The notes: generated from the letters alone by a model not told the origin. Shown: positions 6,733 through 14,071, counted from the first letter of the stretch. The stretch: 17,924 nucleotides of DNA from Actinomycetes bacterium (GCA_021850345.1 JAJZMN010000230.1:1-17924); one strand, 5' to 3'. Numbers and translations: made by a program.

Positions 6733-8108
6733 TGGCCGACTATCTGCCGCATACTTCCGAGGAGATCGCGACCATGCTGGCGTTCCTGGGGCTCGACGAC
6801 CTCGACGACCTGTTCTCGTCGGTGCCGGCAGCGCTCCGCCTGGCCGGCGGGCTCGACCTCGCACCGGGCGAGCCCGAGCCCGACGTCTTCGCCCACGTGG
6901 CCGAGCTCGCCCGGGCGAACGCCGCGCGAGAGCTCGTGTGCTTCGCTGGTGCCGGTGCCTACGATCACGAGGTGCCGCCGGTCGTCCGTGCGCTCGCCGG
7001 CCGCTCGGAGTTCGTGACCGCCTACACGCCCTACCAGCCCGAGGTGGCCCAGGGCGTGCTCCAGGCGGTGTTCGAGTACCAGACGATGGTCGCTCGCCTC
7101 GCCGGCCTCCCGGTCGCCAACGCGTCGCTCTATGACGGCGCGGGCGCCCTCGTCGAAGCCGTGAACCTCGGAGTTGGGGCGACCGGGCGCCAGCGCGTCT
7201 GGGTCTCGGCGGGCATCCATCCTCACTGGCGCCGGTGCCTGGCGACGTTCTCCGAGGGGTCCGGGCACGACCTTCGCATGGTGCCGCTCGAGGAAGGCCG
7301 CACGGTGTGGCCGGACGACACCGCTGCCGGTGACGTGCCGGGGGTCGTGGTCGTCGGGTACCCGAACTACCTCGGCTGCATCGAGGACGTGGCCGCGGCG
7401 CGTCGGGTCGCCGACGCCCACGGGGCGCTGCTCGTCGTCGCTGCCGATCCGGTCGCCGCCGGCCTGCTGCGTTCGGCGGGGGAGTGGGGCGCGGACGTGG
7501 TCGTCGGCGAAGGGCAGGTGTTCGGGACGTCGCTGTCGTTCGGCGGTCCGTACCTCGGTCTGTTCTGCTGCACCCTCGAGCAGGTCCGCCGGCTCCCCGG
7601 GCGCCTGGTCGGCGAGACGGTGGACGTGGAGGGCAGGCGGGCCTACGTGACGACCCTTCGTGCAAGAGAGCAGGACATCAGGCGCGAGAAGGCGACGTCG
7701 AACGTGTGCACCAACCAGACGCTCATGGCGGTCACCGCTGCCGTGCAGCTCGGATGGCTGGGCACCAGCGGGCTGGCCGAGGTGGCCCTGCGGTGCGCCC
7801 GCGGGACTCGCTATCTGCGCGAATCGCTCGGCGGTCTCGACGGCGTGGTCCCGCTCACCGGCGACGTGCCGGTCGTACGCGAGCTCGCGCTGCGCACCGC
7901 CGTCCCTGCGCGCACCGTCGTCGAGCGCGTCGCCACAGAGGGGTTCCTGGCGGGCGTGGCGCTCGCCGACCTCGCGGGTGAGGAGGGTGACGGCTCGATC
8001 GGCCCGGACGATGCCGTCCACGGCCTGCTCGTCTCCGTCACGGAGCGACGAACGCGTGCGGAGATCGACGGGTACGTGGCGGCACTGGACAAGGCGGTGC
8101 GGTCGTGA
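6732..8108 (+). CDS. gcvPA: Glycine dehydrogenase (decarboxylating) subunit 1, P-protein alpha
   Basis: A 458-residue N-terminal-half P protein. With GcvPB it forms the PLP-dependent glycine decarboxylase, which releases CO2 from glycine and loads the aminomethyl group on lipoyl-H protein. Motifs include YLPHTSEEIATML at the N-terminus, AGAYDHEVPP, TAYTPYQPEVAQG, YDGAGALVEAVNL, GYPNYLGCIEDV, FGGPYLGLF and REKATSNVCTNQTLMA, all standard for the alpha subunit. It carries no PLP lysine, as expected. Start is set by AGGAGG and by the TGATG overlap with gcvT. Its stop overlaps the GTG of gcvPB (GTGA), so all three genes are translationally coupled. Confidence 0.95.
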   Translation: MADYLPHTSEEIATMLAFLGLDDLDDLFSSVPAALRLAGGLDLAPGEPEPDVFAHVAELARANAARELVCFAGAGAYDHEVPPVVRALAGRSEFVTAYTPYQPEVAQGVLQAVFEYQTMVARLAGLPVANASLYDGAGALVEAVNLGVGATGRQRVWVSAGIHPHWRRCLATFSEGSGHDLRMVPLEEGRTVWPDDTAAGDVPGVVVVGYPNYLGCIEDVAAARRVADAHGALLVVAADPVAAGLLRSAGEWGADVVVGEGQVFGTSLSFGGPYLGLFCCTLEQVRRLPGRLVGETVDVEGRRAYVTTLRAREQDIRREKATSNVCTNQTLMAVTAAVQLGWLGTSGLAEVALRCARGTRYLRESLGGLDGVVPLTGDVPVVRELALRTAVPARTVVERVATEGFLAGVALADLAGEEGDGSIGPDDAVHGLLVSVTERRTRAEIDGYVAALDKAVRS

Positions 8109-9631
8109 GCGGTGCGGCGGCGGGCGGGATGGCACGCAGCGCGCCGCTCATGGGCCGTGACACCGAGCCCACGATCTTCGAGCTCTCCGAGCCGGGCCGT
8201 CGGTGCTGGCAGCTGCGGACCACCGGCGTGCCTGCGTGGAGCGCCGAGGAGCTCGTGCCGGCCGAGCATCGGCGCACGCGCCCCGTACCGCTCGCCGAGG
8301 TGTCCGAGCGTGACCTGGTCGGGCACATGACGCGCCTGTCGCACCGCCAGTTCTCCGTCGATCTCGGCGCGTACCCACTGGGATCTTGCACCATGAAGTA
8401 CAACCCGAAGGTGTGTGACGAGGTCGCATCGCTGCCCGGCCTCGCCGACGTGCATCCCGCGGCCCCTGCGAGCATGACGCAGGGATGGCTTGCGCTCTTG
8501 GTGGAGCTCGAAGAGGCGCTCTGCGCGGTGACGGGTATGGCAGGGGCGACGTTCCAGCCTGCGGCAGGTGCAGCGGGGGAGCTGACCGGGCTGCTGGTCA
8601 TGCGCGCCTACCACGGAGCGAACGGCGAGGAGCGCCGGCGCGTCGTCATCCCGGACTCGGCGCACGGCACGAACCCCGCGTCCGTGTCGCTGGGTGGCTA
8701 CGAGGTGACGACGGTACCGTCCGACGACCGTGGATGCGTGGACATGGCGGCGCTTCGCGCGGTGCTCGACCGCGACGTGGCGGGCATCATGCTGACGAAC
8801 CCGAACACCCTCGGCCTGTTCGAAGAGGGCATCGAAGAGATCGCGGGCTGCGTCCACGACGTCGGCGGGCTCTTGTACTACGACGGCGCGAACCTGAACG
8901 CGATCCTCGGCGTCGTGCGACCGGGCGACATGGGCTTCGACATCGTCCACCTGAACCTTCACAAGACCTTCGCGACGCCGCACGGCGGCGGTGGTCCGGG
9001 GGCGGGGCCGGTGGCGGTGTCCTCGCAGCTGGTCGACTTCCTCCCCGGGCCGCGCCCGGTCAGACGTGCGGACGGCCAGGGCTACGAGTGGCTGTGGCCC
9101 GCGCGCTCGATCGGGCGCGTGCACTCCTGGCACGGCAACGCACTGGTCCTCGCCCGCGCGCTCGCCTACATCCGCGTCCATGGCGCCGACGGGCTCCTGC
9201 GAGTCGCTGAGCGCGCGGTGCTGAACGCGAACTGGCTGCGCACGCGGCTTTCGGGCACCTTCGACGTGCCGTTCGACCGTCCCTGCATGCACGAGGTAGT
9301 CCTTGCGGCCGCCACGCTGCGCCGCAAGTACGGGGTCCGCGCGCTCGACGTCGCCAAGCGTCTGTTGGAGGAGGGCTTCCACGCGCCGACCGTGTACTTT
9401 CCGCTCGTGGTGGACGAGGCGCTCATGATCGAGCCGACCGAGACCGAGAGCCTGCAGACCCTCGAGGCACTGGCTGGCGCGTTCGAGCGGATCGCCGCGG
9501 AAGCCTCCCGGGAGGGTGGCGCGGCAGCGGCGCACGCGGCGCCCAGGACTACGCCCGTCGGGCGGTTGGACGAAGCACGGGCAGCCCGCCACCTCGTGGC
9601 CACCTTCGACGCTCGCCCTTCCTCGGCTTAG
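8105..9631 (+). CDS. gcvPB: Glycine dehydrogenase (decarboxylating) subunit 2, P-protein beta
   Basis: A 508-residue PLP-carrying half of glycine decarboxylase. Motifs run in order: LGAYPLGSCTMKYNPK (about 88-103), FQPAAGAAGELTGLL, DSAHGTNPAS (glycine-rich PLP pocket), NPNTLGLFE, and LHKTF with the Schiff-base Lys287, followed by PHGGGGPGAGPV. The C-terminal APRTTPVGRLDEARAAR is also conserved in GcvPB. Size is normal. The split P protein is usual in Firmicutes, Thermotogae and archaea, whereas Mycobacterium and Streptomyces have a single GcvP of about 950 residues. GTG start overlaps the gcvPA stop by 4 nt. Its TAG overlaps the TAA of the convergent transporter gene. Confidence 0.95.
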   Translation: MSGAAAGGMARSAPLMGRDTEPTIFELSEPGRRCWQLRTTGVPAWSAEELVPAEHRRTRPVPLAEVSERDLVGHMTRLSHRQFSVDLGAYPLGSCTMKYNPKVCDEVASLPGLADVHPAAPASMTQGWLALLVELEEALCAVTGMAGATFQPAAGAAGELTGLLVMRAYHGANGEERRRVVIPDSAHGTNPASVSLGGYEVTTVPSDDRGCVDMAALRAVLDRDVAGIMLTNPNTLGLFEEGIEEIAGCVHDVGGLLYYDGANLNAILGVVRPGDMGFDIVHLNLHKTFATPHGGGGPGAGPVAVSSQLVDFLPGPRPVRRADGQGYEWLWPARSIGRVHSWHGNALVLARALAYIRVHGADGLLRVAERAVLNANWLRTRLSGTFDVPFDRPCMHEVVLAAATLRRKYGVRALDVAKRLLEEGFHAPTVYFPLVVDEALMIEPTETESLQTLEALAGAFERIAAEASREGGAAAAHAAPRTTPVGRLDEARAARHLVATFDARPSSA

Positions 9632-10338
9632 GCGGTGTGGCGCGCCGGGGCCGCGTCGGTGCGCTGAGGGTGCTCGACGCGTTGGAGGCACTGGATCTGG
9701 GGGGAGGTGTCGAGGAGCCAGATGCCGCCGAAGAGCATGGCGAGGCCGGCTGCGATCCCGGGCAGCCAGAGCCCGGTGCGGATGTGCTCGTGGAACAGCG
9801 CGATGCCCAAGGTGATGGCGACCGAAGGGCTCACGGCGTCGACCAAGCCGTGCTCGAAGCGCGCGATCGTCGCCTTCATGAGCGCCGCCTGGGTACCGAG
9901 CACGAGTGCGGCGCCGATCGCGTAGAGCGACGAGCGCAGCGCCCCCTCCCGGCGCTGCCCCGCCCCGACCGCGAAGACGGCGAGCCCCACCGCCAAGCCG
10001 AGGGCGACCGAGACGGTGCCGAACCACGTCCGTGCCGACATCTGCATGCCGCGCCAGCGAATCGAGATCGGCAACGCGAACAGCAGCTCGCTCACGACGA
10101 GCGGTTGGACGAGGACAAGGGGTCCGTAGGAGAGGGCGAGGGCTTCGAGCACATAGGAGAGGAAGGCGAAGCCGATGCCGAGCAACCACAACGGGTCGTG
10201 GGCGAGGTCGAGGATCAGGCGGAAGGAGAGCGCCTCGTTCTCCGGCCGGGTGCTCGCTGCACGCTGCTGGAGCACGCCGGCGGCGGCGAAGCTCCCACCG
10301 GCTGCGAGCGCCGCGATGATCGCGACGATCCGCGTCAT
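9628..10338 (-). CDS. DMT-superfamily (EamA-like) permease, shortened
   Basis: A 236-residue membrane protein with about seven transmembrane segments (4-22, 49-70, 73-92, 105-126, 135-154, 167-184, 191-209). GVLQQRAA, SYGPLVLVQPLVVSELLFALP, ALMKAT and SVAITLGIALFHEHI match actinobacterial DMT-family transporters, which normally have nine or ten segments and about 280-300 residues. The sequence passes straight from the loop after segment 5 (FEHGLV) to the DAVSP segment that is usually near the C-terminus, so about 50 residues seem to be missing in frame. Substrate is unknown. The ATG at 10338 is 19 nt after the hpnJ stop, so it is probably the last gene of the GT-hpnJ operon. The open frame extends further upstream only as a shadow of hpnJ. 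Confidence 0.7.
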   Translation of the reverse strand: MTRIVAIIAALAAGGSFAAAGVLQQRAASTRPENEALSFRLILDLAHDPLWLLGIGFAFLSYVLEALALSYGPLVLVQPLVVSELLFALPISIRWRGMQMSARTWFGTVSVALGLAVGLAVFAVGAGQRREGALRSSLYAIGAALVLGTQAALMKATIARFEHGLVDAVSPSVAITLGIALFHEHIRTGLWLPGIAAGLAMLFGGIWLLDTSPQIQCLQRVEHPQRTDAAPARHTA

Positions 10339-10357
10339 CGTCGGCGCGCCGCGGCGT

Positions 10358-11800
10358 CTACGAGGCGGCCGTCGAGCGGGTGCGCCGGCTGAGGAAGTGG
10401 ACGAACTCGGATCCCTCGCGCAGTCGCCGGCCCACTGTGGCGGGCCGCCGCACGAGCTCGGCGGACAGCTCCGCGAGCTTGCCAGCCCGGAAGTAGAACC
10501 GCTTGTAGAACGTGTCGAGGGAGTCGAGGATCTCGGTGCGCGCAAGGTGCGGGTACTCGAGCGACGCGAGCTGCGTCCCCTCCCCGCTCACAAGCGTCGC
10601 GCCGTCCTCGTCGTCGGGCAGCCAACCGTTCTCCATGGCCTGGCGATAGAGCTCGGTCCCCGGGTAAGGGGCTGCGACCGACACCTGGATCGTATGGGGG
10701 TTCACCTCGCGTGCGAAGTCGATCGTCTGCTCGATCGTCTCCTTGGTCTCGCCCGGCAGTCCAAGGATGAAGGTGCCGTGGACGGTGATGCCGAGGTCGC
10801 GACAGTCCTGCGCGAACCTGCGTGCGCGATCCACCTTCAACCCCTTCTTCACGTTGTTCAGTACCTGCTGGTTGCCTGATTCGTAGCCGACGACGAGGAG
10901 GCGCAGGCCGTTGCGCGCGAGCACCTCGAGCGTTTCTCGGGGCACGTTCGCCTTGGCGTTGCACGACCAGGTCATACCCAAGCGTCCGAGCCCACGTGCG
11001 ATCTCTTCTGCGCGTGGACGGTCGTCGGTGAAGGTGTCGTCGTCGAAGAAGAGCTCCTTCATCTCGAAAAAGAGCGTCTTGGCGAGCGCCGCTTCCTCGA
11101 CGACGTGCCCCGCGCTGCGCGTGCGGTACCGGTGCCCACCGACCGTTTGGGGCCACAGGCAGTAGGTGCAGCGAGACCGGCAGCCGCGCCCCGTGTAGAA
11201 CGAGACGTAAGGATGCCGGAGGTATCCGATCGCGTAGTTCGCCGGGTCCAGGTTGCGCCGGTAGACGGGAACGACGAAGGGAAGGCGGTCCATGTCCTCG
11301 AGAACCGGGCGGTCGGGATTGTGCTCGATGACGCCACCGGGCGACCGGTAGCTGATGCCGGCGATCCCGCGGAGGGGTCGCCCCTGGGCGATCTCGCCGA
11401 TGGTGAAGTCGAACTCCTCGCGGGCGACGAAGTCGATGGCGGGGGATGCCGCGAGGGACCGTTCTGGCTCGACGGCGACCTTCGCGCCGACGAGCCCGAG
11501 GAGCAACGATGGGTGCTCCTGCTTCATCGCCTCGGCCACCTCGACGTCGCCGCGAAAGCTCGGCGAGCTCGTGTGCAAGACGGCCAGGTCGAAGTCGCGC
11601 GCACGGGGTGCGACGTCGGCCAGGCCGAGCCCGGCGGGCGGTGCGTCGATGAGGACGCTGTGCTCCACGATGGCCGCCGGCTGGGCGAGCCACGTCGGGT
11701 ACCAGTACGAGCGGATCTCGCGCTTCGCCTGGTACCGCGCGCCGGCGCCACCGTCGAACCCTTCGTAGGAGGGGGGGTTCAAGAAGAGGGTGCGCATCAT
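10358..11800 (-). CDS. hpnJ: Hopanoid-associated radical SAM protein HpnJ
   Basis: A 480-residue radical SAM enzyme matching HpnJ along its whole length: LFLNPPSYEGFDGGAGARYQ at the N-terminus, YWYPTWLAQPAA, LHTSSPSF, GAKVAVEPE, then the 4Fe-4S cluster motif C207-x3-C211-x2-C214 in GRGCRSRCTYCLWPQTVGG, FFDDDTFTDD, WSCNAKANVP, VGYESGNQQVL, GTFILGLPGET and VSVAAPYPGTELY. HpnJ converts the amino-sugar head group of bacteriohopanetetrol glucosamine into the cyclitol ether. The N-terminal 150 residues form the B12-binding-like domain region of this class. No squalene-hopene cyclase, HpnH, HpnG, HpnI or HpnK is in the window. The start ATGATG overlaps the stop of the upstream glycosyltransferase (ATGA), so the two are translationally coupled. 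Confidence 0.9.
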   Translation of the reverse strand: MMRTLFLNPPSYEGFDGGAGARYQAKREIRSYWYPTWLAQPAAIVEHSVLIDAPPAGLGLADVAPRARDFDLAVLHTSSPSFRGDVEVAEAMKQEHPSLLLGLVGAKVAVEPERSLAASPAIDFVAREEFDFTIGEIAQGRPLRGIAGISYRSPGGVIEHNPDRPVLEDMDRLPFVVPVYRRNLDPANYAIGYLRHPYVSFYTGRGCRSRCTYCLWPQTVGGHRYRTRSAGHVVEEAALAKTLFFEMKELFFDDDTFTDDRPRAEEIARGLGRLGMTWSCNAKANVPRETLEVLARNGLRLLVVGYESGNQQVLNNVKKGLKVDRARRFAQDCRDLGITVHGTFILGLPGETKETIEQTIDFAREVNPHTIQVSVAAPYPGTELYRQAMENGWLPDDEDGATLVSGEGTQLASLEYPHLARTEILDSLDTFYKRFYFRAGKLAELSAELVRRPATVGRRLREGSEFVHFLSRRTRSTAAS

Positions 11801-13116
11801 GGTTGCGTTGCTTCCGCCATCTGTCGGAGGGGCGCGCCGGCGCCGCCCGGGCCGTCGTGGTCCTGTCCTCCCTCGACCGCCGGGTCGCCCGCGGCCGGCA
11901 CCACCGGCGGCACCAGCTCCAAGTCGAGGTCCGCAAGCGCCGCCCGGAACGCGGGCTCGAAACGGGCCGCGCGCCGTGGCGTCGGTCTCGGGTCGTCGAG
12001 CAGGGCGAGCACCGCGTCGGTGGCGTCATCTGGCGTCGGTCCGCACGCTCGCGCACCGCCGACCTCGAGCTCGTGGAGGAGGTTCTCCCTTCCATGGCCC
12101 GCCATGACGTCGAGCAACAAGAGCGGGCGTCCCACCACCCGTGCCTCGCTGCAGGTGGTGGCGCCCGGCAGCGTCACGACCGCGTCTGCGGCGGCCATGA
12201 AGAGCGGGACATCGTGGACGAAGCCGAAGGGGTGGACATGTGGCTCCGACGCGGCGAGCGCGCGGAACCGCCGCTCGAGCGTCGAACACCGCCCGGCGAC
12301 TGCGAGCACATGGATGCCGGCACGCGCCATGGCCGCCACGCTCCCTTCGACGATGCCGAAGCCCCATCCGCTGTCGATCACGAGCACGCACGCCTCGTCG
12401 CGTGGCAGGCCGAGCTCGGCACGGGCCTTCTCCCGGCTCGGCGCGTCGAAGAAGGCCGGTCGCACCGGCGGGGGAATGACCGCCACACGCGCGCGGGGCA
12501 GGTACCGAAGGACCGAGGCCGCAGCGGCCGGTGAGGTGGTGAGGAACAGGTCGGTGCCGTCGGCGACCCACAGCCGGTGCAGCGTGACGTCGGAGCACAG
12601 CACGACGGTGCGCACGTCGGGGTGAGAACGCTTGTACTTCGCAGCGGCCGAGGCACCGGTGGCGAACACGCTGAGCACGAGTGCAGGCGGGTCCGCATCG
12701 AGCCGTGCGTGCAGCGCGGGGACGAGGCGCGCGCACGCGCTCTTGTCCATCGCGCGTGCGAGGCGGCTGCCCGTGCGCAGATGGGCGAAGTGCAGGCCGT
12801 CATAGACGCCGGGAGCGGTGCGTACCACCCGGTCGAAGAGGCGCTGGCCCACGTCGCCGAAGCCGCGCCCGAGGAGGGACATGCAGTCGAGGCTCTCCAC
12901 GTGCCATCCGTCCGCTCCGAGCACACGAGCGCAGCTCCTCACGAGCATCTCGTGGCCGAGCCCGAGGGACCCAGAGAGCACGATCGCCTTCGGGCATCGC
13001 AGGTTCGTCGGCTCCTCCCTGTGCCCCAGATGTCGCCCGGCGAACGCGCCGGCGCCGTCTGCGGCCCGTCGGTCATCATCAGTGGAGTGGCCCCTGGGTA
13101 CGGCGGCTTGTGGCAT
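11797..13116 (-). CDS. MGDG-synthase/UgtP-like glycosyltransferase (GT28, GT-B fold)
   Basis: A 439-residue protein as drawn. The catalytic part starts at about residue 43 with KAIVLSGSLGLGHEM, the glycine-rich GxGH loop of MGDG synthase/MurG-type enzymes. The N-terminal Rossmann lobe follows (LDCMSLLG, APGVYDGLHFAH), then a C-terminal lobe with VLVIDSGWGFG, FVHDVPLFMAAADAVVT, the donor-site GATTCSEARVVGRPLLL and AGHGRENLLHEL. Relatives move a sugar from a nucleotide donor to diacylglycerol, lipid II or sterol-like acceptors. Coupling to hpnJ suggests a hopanoid acceptor, but this is inference. The ATG at 13116 gives 42 poorly conserved residues. A strong Shine-Dalgarno (13012-13019) points instead to an in-frame CTG at 13002, or to an ATG at 12997 one base out of frame. 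The last 50 residues are a Pro/Gly-rich tail. Confidence 0.75.
   Translation of the reverse strand: MPQAAVPRGHSTDDDRRAADGAGAFAGRHLGHREEPTNLRCPKAIVLSGSLGLGHEMLVRSCARVLGADGWHVESLDCMSLLGRGFGDVGQRLFDRVVRTAPGVYDGLHFAHLRTGSRLARAMDKSACARLVPALHARLDADPPALVLSVFATGASAAAKYKRSHPDVRTVVLCSDVTLHRLWVADGTDLFLTTSPAAAASVLRYLPRARVAVIPPPVRPAFFDAPSREKARAELGLPRDEACVLVIDSGWGFGIVEGSVAAMARAGIHVLAVAGRCSTLERRFRALAASEPHVHPFGFVHDVPLFMAAADAVVTLPGATTCSEARVVGRPLLLLDVMAGHGRENLLHELEVGGARACGPTPDDATDAVLALLDDPRPTPRRAARFEPAFRAALADLDLELVPPVVPAAGDPAVEGGQDHDGPGGAGAPLRQMAEATQP
13012..13019 (-). promoter_or_regulatory. Strong Shine-Dalgarno near the conserved start of the GT gene
   Basis: GGGAGGAG on the minus strand lies 9 nt before an in-frame CTG (13002-13000) and 14 nt before an out-of-frame ATG (12997-12995). 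The conserved protein begins just after these codons. It argues that translation starts here rather than at 13116. Confidence 0.45.
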
Positions 13117-13134
13117 GTGACTTCCCGATCTCGT

Positions 13135-13162
13135 GGTTACCCCGGTTCGACGGTTACCCCGG
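13135..13162. repeat. 11-bp direct repeat (GGTTACCCCGG, two copies) in divergent promoter region
   Basis: GGTTACCCCGG occurs at 13135-13145 and again at 13152-13162, a 17-bp period with 6 bp between copies. The pair lies upstream of both the GT-hpnJ operon and uppS, 54 bp from the uppS -10 element. It looks like a paired binding site for a regulator; none is identified. Confidence 0.55.
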
Positions 13163-13215
13163 GTGCTTGCTCCCCATGCCTGCGGGGGTGGATAGGTGCA
13201 ACCCGGTCGCCGTCG

Positions 13216-13221
13216 TAGACT
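13216..13221 (+). promoter_or_regulatory. -10 element (TAGACT) of uppS, leaderless
   Basis: TAGACT is followed by exactly 7 nt and the ATG at 13229. It places the transcription start on the start codon and rules out the longer frame from 13196. Confidence 0.6.
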
Positions 13222-13228
13222 CGTGCCG

Positions 13229-13981
13229 ATGCCGCGGGCCGGGACGAAGGAAGTGCCGGCGCACGTGGCGGTGATCATGGATGGCAATGGCCGCTGGGCG
13301 GAGTCACGCGGACTGCCACGCACCGCCGGCCATCGCCAGGGTGAGGCCATGCTGGCCGAGGTCGTGCGCGCCGCGGACGATCTCGGGATCCAGTGGTTCA
13401 CGGCGTATGGGTTCTCCACCGAGAATTGGCGGCGGCCCAAGTCCGAGGTCGACTTCATCCTCGGTCTCCATAAGAACATCTTCGGGCGGCGCCAAGAGAT
13501 GCATCGCAACAACGTGCGGATCCGCTGCATCGGCCGCCCGGTCTCGGGGACGTCGCGCCTGCCGCGCCGGATCCTGCGGGAGATGAACGAGTCGGTGCGG
13601 CTCACCGCTGGCAACACGGGTCTGAACTTCACCCTGGCGTTCGACTACGGCGCTCGGGAGGAGCTCGTCTACGCCACTCGGCATCTGCTTCGCGCGCTCC
13701 ACGAGCACGAGGGCCGGGGCGAAGCCCTGCCTATCGACGCGGAGACCTTCGCCCGCTATCTCTACGAGCCGGCGATGCCGTCGGTCGACCTGCTCGTGCG
13801 CACCTCGGGGGAGACACGGGTGTCCAACTTCATGCTCTGGCAGGCTTGCGGAGCGCCGTTCTTCGTCACCCCGACCTACTGGCCCGACTTCGGGCCCGAG
13901 GTGCTCGAGGCGGCCATCGAGTGGTGGCGGCAGACCCGCGGGGATGGCAACGACCAGATGGGCAACCCTGCCAGCAGGTAG
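13229..13981 (+). CDS. uppS: Isoprenyl (undecaprenyl-type) diphosphate synthase, cis-prenyltransferase
   Basis: A 250-residue cis-prenyltransferase that extends an allylic diphosphate with isopentenyl diphosphate. The Z-type polyprenyl diphosphates it makes serve as lipid carrier for peptidoglycan and glycans. Motifs: HVAVIMDGNGRWA with catalytic Asp18, GHRQGE (34-39), AYGFSTENWRRP (59-70), RTSGETRVSNFMLWQ (191-205) and YWPDF (217-221). The usual NYGGR segment reads DYGAR (139-143), and the IGD segment after the NVR strand reads IGRPVSG. Chain length cannot be read from the sequence. It starts at 13229 (leaderless -10) and is divergent from the GT-hpnJ operon. Its stop codon lies inside a promoter-like hexamer for the next gene. 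Confidence 0.9.
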   Translation: MPRAGTKEVPAHVAVIMDGNGRWAESRGLPRTAGHRQGEAMLAEVVRAADDLGIQWFTAYGFSTENWRRPKSEVDFILGLHKNIFGRRQEMHRNNVRIRCIGRPVSGTSRLPRRILREMNESVRLTAGNTGLNFTLAFDYGAREELVYATRHLLRALHEHEGRGEALPIDAETFARYLYEPAMPSVDLLVRTSGETRVSNFMLWQACGAPFFVTPTYWPDFGPEVLEAAIEWWRQTRGDGNDQMGNPASR

Positions 13982-13984
13982 TAT
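13979..13984 (+). promoter_or_regulatory. -10 element (TAGTAT) overlapping the uppS stop codon
   Basis: TAGTAT includes the uppS TAG stop and lies 6 nt before a TTG (13991) that opens the GGDEF-EAL frame. Either the gene is leaderless with a TTG start, or there is a leader of about 80 nt to the ATG at 14072. Confidence 0.45.
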
Positions 13985-14071
13985 CGCCAGTTGCACCGTT
14001 GGCAACGGCAATGGCGTCTCCGACACCGGAACGTCCCGACGCTGACGCTAGGGGCTCACGGAACGGTCGTC

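Noticed and set aside
4777..8135. Very long minus-strand open frames (962 and 876 codons) across the merR and gcv genes
   Set aside because: They are antisense to confidently identified genes, are Arg/Pro/Ala-rich without any family motif, and arise because stop codons are rare in high-GC DNA.
7811..10189. 792-codon minus-strand frame opposite gcvPB and overlapping the permease
   Set aside because: Antisense to gcvPB and out of frame with the permease, whose helices are evident in another frame.
11105..12625. 506-codon plus-strand frame opposite hpnJ and the glycosyltransferase
   Set aside because: Low-complexity translation antisense to two recognisable enzymes joined by an ATGA overlap; no motif, no start signal.
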